34,727 nt of DNA. Source: Actinomycetes bacterium (lineage in GTDB: Bacteria > Actinomycetota > Acidimicrobiia > Acidimicrobiales > RAAP-2). Location of the stretch: positions 1 through 34,727 of the forward strand of contig JAJYWG010000059.1 of assembly GCA_021791615.1 (NCBI GenBank), in the 5' to 3' direction. The notes under the pieces were generated by a model. It worked only from the letters and a program-made list of their open reading frames with translations, was not told the origin of the DNA and made no database searches. The translations under genes and the position numbers were made by a program. This document shows positions 1 through 8,197 of the stretch, one piece after another (the first letter of the stretch is position 1; every line of letters begins with the position of its first letter).

Positions 1-4
1 TCGT

Positions 5-27
5 GCCAGCCGGCTCGTCCGGCTGGC
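5..27. terminator. Perfect 9-bp inverted repeat, possible terminator of an upstream gene
   Basis: The arms 5-13 and 19-27 are perfectly complementary (GCCAGCCGG and CCGGCTGGC) around a 5-nt loop, CTCGT. No T-run follows, so it is a GC-rich stem-loop rather than a textbook intrinsic terminator. It sits at the very edge of the window, and the gene it might end is not visible. Confidence 0.4.
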
Positions 28-439
28 TGGTCGCGCAGTTCCTCAGCGCCATGCGGTCACGGCCCGTTCGACGCCCACGGATCCGTCAGAAGAGCCAGAC
101 ATCTAACCGAGGGTGGCGTAGCACCACCAGGGGTGGAGTCCAGGGATCCGTAAGAAGCGTTGCTTTGGCGCGTCGTTGGCTCGACCCAGCGGTTGAGGCA
201 GAGGGGAACGACGGCGTGTGGTTGTGTCCGGAGCGCTGTGCTCCCGGAAGTGAATCCCGGCCGTCCTCATCTCGGCGGGACGCTGCACCGGTGGCTCTGT
301 GTCTGATCTCGGACGCGCTCACTCCACTCCTCACCTCGGACTGCGGGCTCGAGAGCGCCTCGGGGCTCGTGGGTCCGCTGGGGTTGAGAAAGGAAGAGCA
401 CAGCGCGAAGGCGCACTAGTTGAGGAGAGAACACTGAAG
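28..439. other. Non-coding leader region upstream of the secreted-paralog cluster
   Basis: No convincing gene is seen here; the open frames are low-complexity, Arg/Ser-rich and lack a plausible start context. It contains a direct repeat, GGATCCGTCAGAAG at 79-92 and GGATCCGTAAGAAG at 144-157 (13 of 14 identical), and a small hairpin CCACC-AGG-GGTGG at 124-136. The promoter of the gene at 440 should lie here, but I cannot place a clear -35/-10 pair. The repeat could be a regulator site; that is inference only. Confidence 0.45.
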
Positions 440-1042
440 ATGAAATTGAGCATGTTCAAGAGCAAGAAGGCGATCATCGCGACCGCCCTGGCCGCTGGCC
501 TGGCGGCAGGTGCGTCTGGGATCGCCGCCGCGTACTTCACGTCCACAGGCACCGGGGCGGGCAGCGCAAATGTCGGGCACTCGTCGCACGTGACAGTGGC
601 CGAGACTGGTCACACAGGCACGCTGTACCCCGGTGGGCCTGCGGAGACGCTCACGTTCACCGTCACCAACAACACCCCATCGTCGGTCGGGCTCTTCGCT
701 GCCAGTGGGAAAATCACACACGCGACAACATCGAGCGTGGGGCCCAAAGCGTACTTCCCGACAGGATTCGTCTACACAGCAACATCCGGGGCGTTGGTAG
801 GTCCGACAAAAAGTACCGGGAACAACGTTCCAACGCAGTTCGGGTGCCAGACGCAGTGGTTCAACCTGGGTGCGCCGACAATGAAGACAAATGTCCTCAA
901 GCCGGGCGCATCCACCACCGTCACGGAGACCATCTCCATGAACACAGGCACAGATGCAAGCTACACAAAGACACAGACGCAGGCTGACGAGGATGCCTGC
1001 CAAAACGTGAACCCGAAGGTGACCCTCCACGTCACATCATGA
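440..1042 (+). CDS. Secreted TasA/SipW-substrate-like protein, first of three paralogs
   Basis: A 200-residue protein of unknown function. I chose the ATG at 440 because GAGGAGAGA lies 9-10 bases upstream; an in-frame start further upstream would add an unprotein-like Arg-rich tail. The N-terminus has Lys residues, a hydrophobic segment (about residues 10-30) and then the motif AAYFTSTGTGAGSANVG. An aromatic YF followed by a Gly/Ser/Thr stretch just after the hydrophobic segment resembles substrates of SipW-type signal peptidases (TasA/camelysin class). The mature part is Thr/Val-rich and probably beta-sandwich, with LYPGG near residue 57, one Cys in the middle (QFGCQT) and one near the end (DEDACQNV). 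The same layout recurs in the next two genes. A strong stem-loop follows at 1090-1124, so this gene may be expressed apart from those downstream. A structural surface subunit is plausible but unproven. No SipW-like peptidase is in the window. Confidence 0.8.
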   Translation: MKLSMFKSKKAIIATALAAGLAAGASGIAAAYFTSTGTGAGSANVGHSSHVTVAETGHTGTLYPGGPAETLTFTVTNNTPSSVGLFAASGKITHATTSSVGPKAYFPTGFVYTATSGALVGPTKSTGNNVPTQFGCQTQWFNLGAPTMKTNVLKPGASTTVTETISMNTGTDASYTKTQTQADEDACQNVNPKVTLHVTS

Positions 1043-1089
1043 CAGTCGGATGAGCGTTGTGTTGCCAGTCAGAGCGACATGAGGACGGT

Positions 1090-1124
1090 GGCCGGACCAC
1101 GGGGGCTCTCTCCGTGGTCCGGCC
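1090..1124 (+). terminator. Strong 13-bp stem-loop between first and second paralog genes
   Basis: The arms 1090-1102 (GGCCGGACCACGG) and 1112-1124 (CCGTGGTCCGGCC) are perfectly complementary around a 9-nt loop. No T-tract follows. It lies 48 bases after the stop at 1042 and 93 bases before the next start. It could be a partial terminator or an mRNA-stabilising 3' structure giving more product from the first gene than from those downstream. Which one it is cannot be read from sequence. Confidence 0.75.
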
Positions 1125-1216
1125 CCGACCCGTGCTGCCGGAACCGTCGCTGCAAGGCGCAAACGGGGCGGGTGGATGCAGTGTGGTCGGTGCCGTCGGC
1201 GAGGTGATAGGGCGAT

Positions 1217-1792
1217 ATGAGGGGCGAACGGGTGCGGAGGGCAAGGCTGGTTCGGTGGATGACGCTGGCAGCCTCTATCGCGCTCGTGGTGATAGGCGTC
1301 TTCACCCTCGTCGTTAGCAAGCCCGGGATTCCTCCGTCAGGGGGCGTCGCCACTGAAGGGAACCTCGCCCTGGTTAGCTACCACGGTCCGCGGGATCAGG
1401 AAGGCGGCGGCGACCACGAGACGACCCACTTCACCATCTCTGGTACGGCAACAAAGGTCCTCTACCCCGGAACGACAAGTCCCATCGACCTCACCTTCTC
1501 GGACAAGACAGGGGGGCCGATCACGTTGCCCGCCACATCGATCATCGTAACGGTCACCTCACCGTCGTCGAGCTGCCCGGCGTCGCGGAATTTCCGGGTG
1601 CAGACGCTCCGTGCCGTCTTCGCCATCCCGGCACATTCGGTCGGTCTCACGCTCGCGAGTAGCGGGATCACACCCGCCCGCTGGCCGCGCATCAAGATGC
1701 TCACAACGGGGGTCACACAGGACGCCTGCCAGGGACTGACGCTCACCTTGCATTTCTCGTACTCGCCACGAGGCGGTGATAATGACGACTGA
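1217..1792 (+). CDS. Membrane-anchored or secreted paralog without the YF motif
   Basis: A 191-residue protein. The ATG at 1217 is preceded by weak purine-rich sequence (GAGGTGATAGGG). An Arg-rich N-terminus is followed by a hydrophobic segment at about residues 15-33 and a low-complexity linker. The rest has the family core: LYPGTTSPIDLTF near residue 82, a Cys in PSSSCPAS, and a C-terminal DACQGLTL. That order (YPG, Cys, ACQ) matches its two neighbours, so I call it a paralog. It lacks the aromatic YF/GxGxG stretch after the hydrophobic segment, so it may stay anchored rather than be cleaved by the same peptidase. Its end overlaps the next gene by 11 bases, suggesting translational coupling. 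Function unknown. Confidence 0.7.
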   Translation: MRGERVRRARLVRWMTLAASIALVVIGVFTLVVSKPGIPPSGGVATEGNLALVSYHGPRDQEGGGDHETTHFTISGTATKVLYPGTTSPIDLTFSDKTGGPITLPATSIIVTVTSPSSSCPASRNFRVQTLRAVFAIPAHSVGLTLASSGITPARWPRIKMLTTGVTQDACQGLTLTLHFSYSPRGGDNDD

Positions 1793-2318
1793 CGGCGAAG
1801 AGCACGTGCCAGTGGCGCGACGTCGGCTGGTGGTGGCGCGACGACTCCACCGCCACGCGATGGTCATCGCGGGCGGCATCGCCCTGGTGCTCGGGGCGGC
1901 AGGCGGCACCGCGTACGGCTACTTCTCGGTCACAGGAAGCGGCTCGGGCGCGGCCAGCGTCGGGTCCATCCAGCCGGTCACGGTCGAGCACCTGACGGCG
2001 ACCGTCACAGACAAGCTCCGACCGGGCGGGGCGGCCACGCTGCGGTTGAAGATCGTCAACGCAAACGACGTCACAGTGGTGCTGATCTCTGTCCAGGCGG
2101 GACCCAGCCCGACAGTGACCGCCACAGCCGGGCACCCTTCCTGCACGGCCGCCGATGATGGTGTCAGCGTCGTGACCCGGCCGAACCTCCACGAGGTGCT
2201 CAGCCCGGGGGCGAACATCGTCACACTCCCGACAGCCGTCGAGATGTCGCCTTCGGCTGCGACAGCATGCCAGGGAGCGAACTTCTCGGTGCCGGTCACG
2301 ATCACGGTGAAGAAGTGA
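1782..2318 (+). CDS. Secreted TasA/SipW-substrate-like protein, third paralog
   Basis: A 178-residue protein. I prefer the ATG at 1782; a GTG at 1776 is the alternative. A basic N-terminal stretch (about residues 1-25) leads to a hydrophobic segment and AYGYFSVTGSGSGAASVG, a clear version of the aromatic plus Gly/Ser repeat seen in the first gene. The mature core has LRPGGAATLRL, a Cys in GHPSCTA, LSPGAN, and TACQGANFSVPVTITV at the C-terminus. The two Cys residues are placed as in the other two paralogs and could form a disulfide outside the cell. The start overlaps the previous gene by 11 bases, and the stop shares one base with the next start. A surface fibre or coat component is one possibility; function is not known. 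Confidence 0.8.
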   Translation: MTTDGEEHVPVARRRLVVARRLHRHAMVIAGGIALVLGAAGGTAYGYFSVTGSGSGAASVGSIQPVTVEHLTATVTDKLRPGGAATLRLKIVNANDVTVVLISVQAGPSPTVTATAGHPSCTAADDGVSVVTRPNLHEVLSPGANIVTLPTAVEMSPSAATACQGANFSVPVTITVKK

Positions 2319-4975
2319 TGGCCAAGCACCGACGGGCCCGCGGCGCGTTCGTTTGGGTGCTCCTGTTCGCGGGCGCCTTCGTCGTCGGTTCCATGGGGGC
2401 GGCACTCGCCTACTTCCTGGTCAAGGTGACCGACCCGCCAGGGAACAACGCCGTGGCCTCCGCTGCGGTGCTCTCAGCACCGACCAGTGCCGCTGTCACG
2501 GAGACAGGCAGCAACACGACCGTGAAGGTCTCCTGGACCAACCCGACGACCCAACTCGCCTCTGCGCGCTACGTGGTCGTCGAGACAGGGACGGCCGTGG
2601 TCTGCACAGATCCGCAAACCGTCGACTCGTGCAGCGTCTCCAACCTCACGCCCGGCAGGGCCTACACGTTTACCGTTCACGCGTCTATCGGCACACACTG
2701 GCGCTCGGGCACCACCACGGCGAGCGTCACGACCGTGAAGGTGACCACGGCCGCTCTTCCGAACGGCACCGTCGGAACCCCCTACACAACGAGACTCCAA
2801 GCCATCGGTGGGCCGCCGGGAACCGCGTTCACCTGGGCCCTCTCGTCTGGAAGCCTGCCGAAGTGGGCGACGCTCCATCCCACAGGGACGATCACCGGCA
2901 CACCGACCTCCGCCGGGAAGACCACAGGGCTCGTCTTCAAGGTGACCGACGGTTCGGACGTGTCGGCTCTCTCGGTCCCCCTGTCGATCACCGTCACAAA
3001 GCGCGCCACCACCCTCGACGTGGTCTCGTTGCCCGACCCCTCGGTGACTGGCGAGCCCGTCGCCATCGTCGCCGCTCCGGTCGGCGGGACCGACATGGCC
3101 AGGCCGACGGGCACGGTGACGTTCGACCTCAGTGACGCCAACGGGAACCACATCAGTTGTGCGGGGGGCACAACCCAGGCGATCCCTGCCTTCCTCGGCC
3201 ACGCAGTGTGCATCCCGACCGTGCCGCTCCAGGCGGTCGACTCGCCCTACCGGGCCACCGCCTCGTACACCGGCGACGCGCGCTTCAAGGGGTCGACGGG
3301 CGCCCTCACACCGATCCAGACGGTGAACCCGGACAAGACGACGACGATCCTGACCTCGAGCTCCCAGGTGCGTTCGGGCTTCTCGGGCTCGGACCGCCTC
3401 TTCGTGGGCGCGGGCCACTCGGTCTCGTTCCAGAAGGTCCGCTACACGGCAAGCATCCGCGCCGACCTCCCCGGCCTCGGGGTACCCGGGCCCGTCGGCG
3501 CGGTCACCTTCAAGGCGACGGATGCCGCCGGCCAGGCGAGCGTGCTCTGCGCGACAGTGCCGCTCTCCGAAGGGTCGGCTACGTGCACAGACAACGGCGC
3601 GTTCAAAGCCGTGGACGGACCATACGCCGTCACCGCCACGTACGCACCGACACCCGACAACTACATCTCGTCGTCTGCAACGGTGACGGAGGACGTGTCC
3701 CCCGCTCCGAGCCCGTTCGACATCACCGTGACAGGCACGACGGAAGCAACCGCCACCTATGGCGGGAAGGCGTCGCTTGCTGCGTCCGGCCTGCCCCAGG
3801 GCGCAACGGGCACGGTCACCTTTGCCACCGTCGGCGAGGAGGGCCACCACGCCCTCACGCTCTGCAGCTACAGCTATCCGTCGAGGACCAGTTGCACAAC
3901 GCCGGCGACGCTCAATGCCGGGAGCTACAGGATCGGTGCCCAGTTCACGGACTCGACAGGCAACTACGCCAGCACAAGTGCGCAGAACACGGTGCACCTC
4001 TCGGTGAACCCGGCCCAGACCGACTTCCAAGTCCAGGACGACAACGGCCTCGGTGCCGCTTCCCTCGGGCCCAGCGAGGCCCAGGCACCGACGGGTTCCC
4101 AGACGCTCGGGGTCACCGGGCTCCCCCGCGGCGCGAGCGGGACAGTCACCTTCCGGGCGGCCAACCCGGAGCTGACGCTCTGCTCCTTCAGCTATCCGAC
4201 AAGCGGCACCTGCACGACCGGGATTCTCCCGGGTGGGGTCTACACCGGGATCACCGCGTCGTTCCACGACGCGACAGGCAACTACACCTCGTCCGTCTCC
4301 ACGAACGCGCTCGGCTTCACCGTGTACGTCGCGCCGTCATTCACGAGCGGTGCCGGGGCGACATTCACGGCTGGGGGGACGGGGACCGTCACGGTCAGGA
4401 CTTCCGGGTACCCGCAAGCCCGGGTGGGAGTGGCGACACTGCCCCCGTGGGCGACCCTCTCGACAAACGGGAACGGCACCGCCACGCTTTCCGGCAGCCC
4501 ACCGTTGGGCACTCGCGGGAGCATCGGCCTCACTCTCACGGCATCGAACGGGGTCGCCCCCGCCGCCACCCAGTCGTTCACCCTGACCGTGGTCACACCC
4601 TTGGCTGGGCTCTCCGTCGTGGACGCCTCGGGAGGGGTACTGGTCTGCAGCACCACCACACAGGCGAAGGTCACCTGCACCGACTCGACACTGGGGGCGA
4701 CGGGCGGCCTCTCGTGGAAGGTCGAGCTCGTGGACGCCTCCGGCCACGCGCTCACCAACACGACGGGGGAACCGCTCGTGGTGAAGGGGGTGTACGCGAC
4801 GGTCGCGTCACCCGGCGCGTCCTTCACGCCGGCTGACTCGACGGTCCCCGAAGGGACATCGCAGGCGCTCTCGGCGTTCTCCCTCGTCGGGAAGGGACCG
4901 ACATGGCAGGCGACCGTGGTGCTCACGTTGACCCTGGGTGCGCGTACCTTCACCGTGACGGTGGCAGCGAGTTGA
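2318..4975 (+). CDS. Large secreted multi-Ig-domain protein (adhesin or stalk-like)
   Basis: An 885-residue protein. The ATG at 2318 overlaps the preceding stop by one base (TGATG). A hydrophobic segment at about residues 11-34 ends in AALAYFLV, again placing YF after the signal. Domains by eye: fibronectin type III-like about 55-142, cadherin-like putative Ig (ends in GTPTSAG...) about 145-228, two bacterial Ig-like domains about 230-337 and 341-463, and two related repeats of about 95-100 residues at 466-563 and 568-669. The repeats share TLCSYSYP/TLCSFSYP, CTT and D(S/A)TGNY motifs. A second putative Ig domain (672-757) and a Thr/Ser-rich end follow. There is no LPXTG, C-terminal membrane segment or CWB2 repeat, so it is either retained by its N-terminus or held by partners. 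An extended adhesin or fibre-tip protein working with the upstream paralogs fits the context; that role is inferred. Confidence 0.8.
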   Translation: MAKHRRARGAFVWVLLFAGAFVVGSMGAALAYFLVKVTDPPGNNAVASAAVLSAPTSAAVTETGSNTTVKVSWTNPTTQLASARYVVVETGTAVVCTDPQTVDSCSVSNLTPGRAYTFTVHASIGTHWRSGTTTASVTTVKVTTAALPNGTVGTPYTTRLQAIGGPPGTAFTWALSSGSLPKWATLHPTGTITGTPTSAGKTTGLVFKVTDGSDVSALSVPLSITVTKRATTLDVVSLPDPSVTGEPVAIVAAPVGGTDMARPTGTVTFDLSDANGNHISCAGGTTQAIPAFLGHAVCIPTVPLQAVDSPYRATASYTGDARFKGSTGALTPIQTVNPDKTTTILTSSSQVRSGFSGSDRLFVGAGHSVSFQKVRYTASIRADLPGLGVPGPVGAVTFKATDAAGQASVLCATVPLSEGSATCTDNGAFKAVDGPYAVTATYAPTPDNYISSSATVTEDVSPAPSPFDITVTGTTEATATYGGKASLAASGLPQGATGTVTFATVGEEGHHALTLCSYSYPSRTSCTTPATLNAGSYRIGAQFTDSTGNYASTSAQNTVHLSVNPAQTDFQVQDDNGLGAASLGPSEAQAPTGSQTLGVTGLPRGASGTVTFRAANPELTLCSFSYPTSGTCTTGILPGGVYTGITASFHDATGNYTSSVSTNALGFTVYVAPSFTSGAGATFTAGGTGTVTVRTSGYPQARVGVATLPPWATLSTNGNGTATLSGSPPLGTRGSIGLTLTASNGVAPAATQSFTLTVVTPLAGLSVVDASGGVLVCSTTTQAKVTCTDSTLGATGGLSWKVELVDASGHALTNTTGEPLVVKGVYATVASPGASFTPADSTVPEGTSQALSAFSLVGKGPTWQATVVLTLTLGARTFTVTVAAS

Positions 4976-4982
4976 GGACGGG

Positions 4983-5366
4983 ATGAACGAGCACCTCCTT
5001 GCGCACCTGCACTCGAGAGATCCCGAGTTGCTCCGCTACCTCGACGCCCGCGGCGACATCTCGATGCCCACGGCCGAACAGCTGTACCGCTACGCGTTGG
5101 CACTGTTGCAGGGGCTCCTCAGCCCGGCACACGTGCAGGAAGACTGGAGCGACTTCTACGTGGTTGCGGACGCCTTCATCCTGGCCTACGGCTCCCGCCG
5201 TCTCGCCATCGCAAACCAGGAGACGGAGCTTCTTTCGGCGGCAGCGGACCAAGCGCCTCCGGTGAGCAGCTCGGACCAGCGGTTGCTCGTCGAGCTGGTC
5301 CGAGAGCTCGGGGCGTTCGTCTACGCTCACGCAAGCCGGAGCAGCGACGAGTCGTCCAGCCAATGA
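4983..5366 (+). CDS. Small soluble hypothetical protein at the end of the surface cluster
   Basis: A 127-residue protein I do not recognise. The ATG at 4983 has GAGGA about 6 bases upstream, lying on the stop of the large Ig-domain gene; the gap is 7 bases, so it is probably co-transcribed. It has no signal peptide or membrane segment and looks mostly helical (HLHSRDPELLRYLDARG, LYRYALALLQGLL), with a Ser-rich tail. A cytoplasmic accessory or regulatory role for the surface cluster is a guess from position only. Confidence 0.6.
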   Translation: MNEHLLAHLHSRDPELLRYLDARGDISMPTAEQLYRYALALLQGLLSPAHVQEDWSDFYVVADAFILAYGSRRLAIANQETELLSAAADQAPPVSSSDQRLLVELVRELGAFVYAHASRSSDESSSQ

Positions 5367-6010
5367 CCTGACCACCATCGTTGGAGGTGGAGGGTCCACC
5401 ACCGATCAGTGGATCGCTTCACCCTGATGGCATAGCGCAATAGCGGCTACGGGTGCGCAGGCTCAGCGACGACGAGGGGCCGCCAGCTCCAGCGGATCGT
5501 CCGGCACGGAGGCAGTAGGACGGAAGGGTCGATCGTGACATGGAGACTGTCGAGGTGATGGCATCCGTTGGAGCGCTGCATGGCTCCTCTCGGCGAAGCC
5601 GCCGGACCATGCGCACACTGACGGTGTCGACGGACAGCGCTCCTAAGTTCCGGCGGTCCGGCCCTCCAGGGTCCGGAGGGAGCTGTACGTCGGCGGTTCT
5701 GTTATCAGGTCGTGGACGATTGGAACGGGCACCGCGTTTCGAACGGTGACGTCGGCTTCACGTCGGCGATCCCGTGCCAGACGACGCGGCGGCATCCTGA
5801 CCCAGCCTCGGGGCGCGAACGGCACGCTCGACTCCGCGTTTCTCGTGGCAGCCGGAACGGACACCGGCTCGCTGCTGGGGCCGACCACGAAGAGCGCGAG
5901 TACCAACGCGAGGAGGGACCCGAGCCTGAGCGAGCTGGCTCTACGGGGGACGCCAGGCGAGTTCACGGTCCGTGTAGAATGGCTTTGGGAGTGGGAAGGG
6001 GGAATGGGGA
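5367..6010. other. Intergenic region with two small hairpins and the CWB2 gene promoter
   Basis: About 640 bases without a supported gene. Hairpin GGTGGA-GGG-TCCACC at 5386-5400 lies 20 bases after the stop at 5366 and may help end the surface cluster. A second hairpin, CCCTCC-loop-GGAGGG, is at 5662-5680. TAGAAT at 5975-5980 could be a -10 box for the gene starting at 6011, but no good -35 is seen at 17 bases. A reverse-strand open frame at 5643-6017 has one hydrophobic stretch but no family resemblance, and I do not call it. Confidence 0.5.
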
Positions 6011-8122
6011 GTGGCAATTCGGGGGTCCCTCGTTGCAGCTTTCGCGCTTGCGACCGGAGCCGCCGTTACTGTGGCACTGGCGCTGCCAGCGATCGCCACA
6101 GCAACCAGCGGTCGCGTGACGGCTGGCGATTCAGGTGTGCTCACCTCGTATCACGTTGGTGGGACCAGCTGCCAAGAGAGCTCGAGGACATGCGGGATCA
6201 GCCTGGCAATCAATATATATGACAATACACAATTGAACTTTGTGCTTCATGATGTTAGTGGCTACATACGAACCAGTGACTTGTTTGTCCTTGTAAGCGG
6301 GAATAACGCGAACCCGTTGTCTACGCAGTGGTTAAACCAGTCCGCTACTGCGTTGAAACTCGAGTTTCCTGGTAACGAGATTTTCGCATATACCGCCGGT
6401 ACGAAGAACATAGCAGTTGCCGCCAAAGATGTGAGTAGCTCCATCAGTGGGATCATCTACGGATACGAACCTGGCATGTCAAATGAGCCGGAGTTCCGCT
6501 GGACGATGGGGACAACGCTCCGGAACATGGAATCCGCTGCGAGCGACGCCATCGCTTCGGGCAAGGAGGCGGGTGCCGCGCCGACTGGGCGGCCACTTCT
6601 CGAGTCAGATCTGCTGCAGTACGGGTGGCAGTACGGACAACTGAGTAACCAATTGAATCTGACGATCGTCCAGACGCAAACCTGGGCAAGAAAGGGGCCC
6701 AGTTCGTTCGCTCACGCTGTAGCCCTCCTACAGGAGGAGTATGCAGGCACGGCTGAGCGGTGGATGCCGCAGTTGACCGTTGACTCGACCGATGGGAACG
6801 GAATAGCCCCCCAGGCGGCGTACCAAGACACGCAGGTCATGGAGTCCGACCACCTGAACTACGTGTCCATTTGGTTCAGCAACGCGACGTCGTATTTCGC
6901 TACTTACCTTTCGATGTTGCGCGCGCCAATTGCGACGCCTCCAGGCACCGCAACATCATCGATTGCCCACGCCGTTGTCACGACGCGACTGGCTGGGAGC
7001 ACAGCGGACGCCACTGCAGCAGATGCGCTCTTTCATGCGTTTCCCTGGACAAGAACAACATGCCCGGGAAGGGCTGGTGGTCGCCCGGTGGTGCTGGCGA
7101 GCGACGAAAGCTCCTCTGACGCTCTGGCGGCCTCATACTTGGCGGGATGGTTGAAGACGGGAATCCTGTTAACCCCTCCCGATGCGCTATCGACACCGGC
7201 CGGACAGGCACTACGAGACGAGGGGATCACCCAGGTCTACATTGTTGGAGGGCCGCTGGCTGTCTCAGCGAAGGTTGCTCAGTCGATCGAAAGCCGCCAT
7301 GCGACGTCCTGCGGCGGAGACACTGTCACAACAAGGCCGATCTCTGTGAACCGCGTGTATGGCAGCACCGCGTACACAACCGCGCGCTATGTCGCCCTGC
7401 AACCTGGTGCCGCGTTCGTCGGCGGATTGGACCTTGCCGCCGCATACGGTGGATCCGGACTCTACAATGCGACGGACGGCTCTTCGTCCGCTCCACCGAC
7501 TCGAGCGGGCGCACTCGCCAGCGCGATCGTAGCGACTGGTGCGGAATTTCAGGATGCGGAGTCGGCGGCCACGCTCTCCTACTCGGAGCACCTACCGCTT
7601 CTCCTTACGTCTCCGACGGCGTTGTCGCAAGCGGTCAAGACAGCGATCGAGAGTTTAGGCGTCGAGCAGATCATTGTCATGGGCGGGCCACTCGCGGTGT
7701 CCACAGCTGTGGTGTCCGCTTTGGAGGGCCTCGGCCTGTCCGTTCTTCGAGTCGCCGGCACCACCTATATGCAAACTGCAACCGAGTTGGCATCGCTCGA
7801 ACTCGCCTCCAATGTCTCTGAGCTCGGAGCAGGTTGGGCGCCGACCGGTGGCGTGGTTGTGGCCCGAGGTGACGTCTATTCTGACGGGCTCGCCGGTGCG
7901 GTTGTTGCGGCAGGCGTGGGGACACGTGCCGACCCGGAGCCGATGCTATTGACCGAGAACCCGAACGCCATCGGGCCTCCCCTTTCGGAGCTCTTGAAGC
8001 TGGCTGGTGCGCAGGGTATCGATTCGGACGGGACGGTGATCACTCACTTGGTCGTGCTCGGGGGTCCCCTTGCCGTTACCACAGTGACGGTACAGGCGAT
8101 GGTGACCGACCTCGGCGATTGA
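6011..8122 (+). CDS. Secreted protein with a barrel-like domain and three CWB2 cell-wall-binding repeats
   Basis: 703 residues. I use the GTG at 6011, which has AAGGGGGA about 8 bases upstream; the nearby ATG at 6004 is out of frame. Residues 1-32 form a signal peptide (ALPAIATA). Residues about 40-130 form an N-terminal domain with two Cys. Residues about 145-305 contain IIYGYEPG, FRWTMGTT, PTGRPLL, LTIVQTQTWAR and PQLTVDS. This pattern parallels the secreted protein encoded at 10060-10806, suggesting a shared fold. From about 355 to the end there are three CWB2-type repeats, each with a GGPLAV signature (near residues 413, 563 and 687). CWB2 repeats are known to hold proteins non-covalently to anionic cell-wall polymers. 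The gene faces the polysaccharide operon. GC is locally lower around 6200-6480. An enzyme or glycan-binding protein displayed on the wall is the likely role; no catalytic residues can be assigned. Confidence 0.85.
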   Translation: MAIRGSLVAAFALATGAAVTVALALPAIATATSGRVTAGDSGVLTSYHVGGTSCQESSRTCGISLAINIYDNTQLNFVLHDVSGYIRTSDLFVLVSGNNANPLSTQWLNQSATALKLEFPGNEIFAYTAGTKNIAVAAKDVSSSISGIIYGYEPGMSNEPEFRWTMGTTLRNMESAASDAIASGKEAGAAPTGRPLLESDLLQYGWQYGQLSNQLNLTIVQTQTWARKGPSSFAHAVALLQEEYAGTAERWMPQLTVDSTDGNGIAPQAAYQDTQVMESDHLNYVSIWFSNATSYFATYLSMLRAPIATPPGTATSSIAHAVVTTRLAGSTADATAADALFHAFPWTRTTCPGRAGGRPVVLASDESSSDALAASYLAGWLKTGILLTPPDALSTPAGQALRDEGITQVYIVGGPLAVSAKVAQSIESRHATSCGGDTVTTRPISVNRVYGSTAYTTARYVALQPGAAFVGGLDLAAAYGGSGLYNATDGSSSAPPTRAGALASAIVATGAEFQDAESAATLSYSEHLPLLLTSPTALSQAVKTAIESLGVEQIIVMGGPLAVSTAVVSALEGLGLSVLRVAGTTYMQTATELASLELASNVSELGAGWAPTGGVVVARGDVYSDGLAGAVVAAGVGTRADPEPMLLTENPNAIGPPLSELLKLAGAQGIDSDGTVITHLVVLGGPLAVTTVTVQAMVTDLGD

Positions 8123-8197
8123 TGCCAGACCTCGGGCGAGACGGAGGGAAATCGGTTGGTGGGGAGCGTCGCCCCGATCGAAGTTGTCAGGGTGGTG

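Noticed and set aside
3..419. Forward open frame of 138 codons at the left edge
   Set aside because: Arg/Ser-rich with no motif; it more likely is leader DNA.
2474..4267. Long reverse-strand open frame of about 597 codons
   Set aside because: It is Arg/Gly/Ala-rich with no family motifs and lies opposite the Ig-domain gene, whose domains are clear. It is a GC-rich antisense shadow.
5643..6017. Reverse-strand frame with one hydrophobic segment
   Set aside because: It has no ribosome-binding site, no family resemblance, and overlaps the start of the CWB2-repeat gene and its promoter region.
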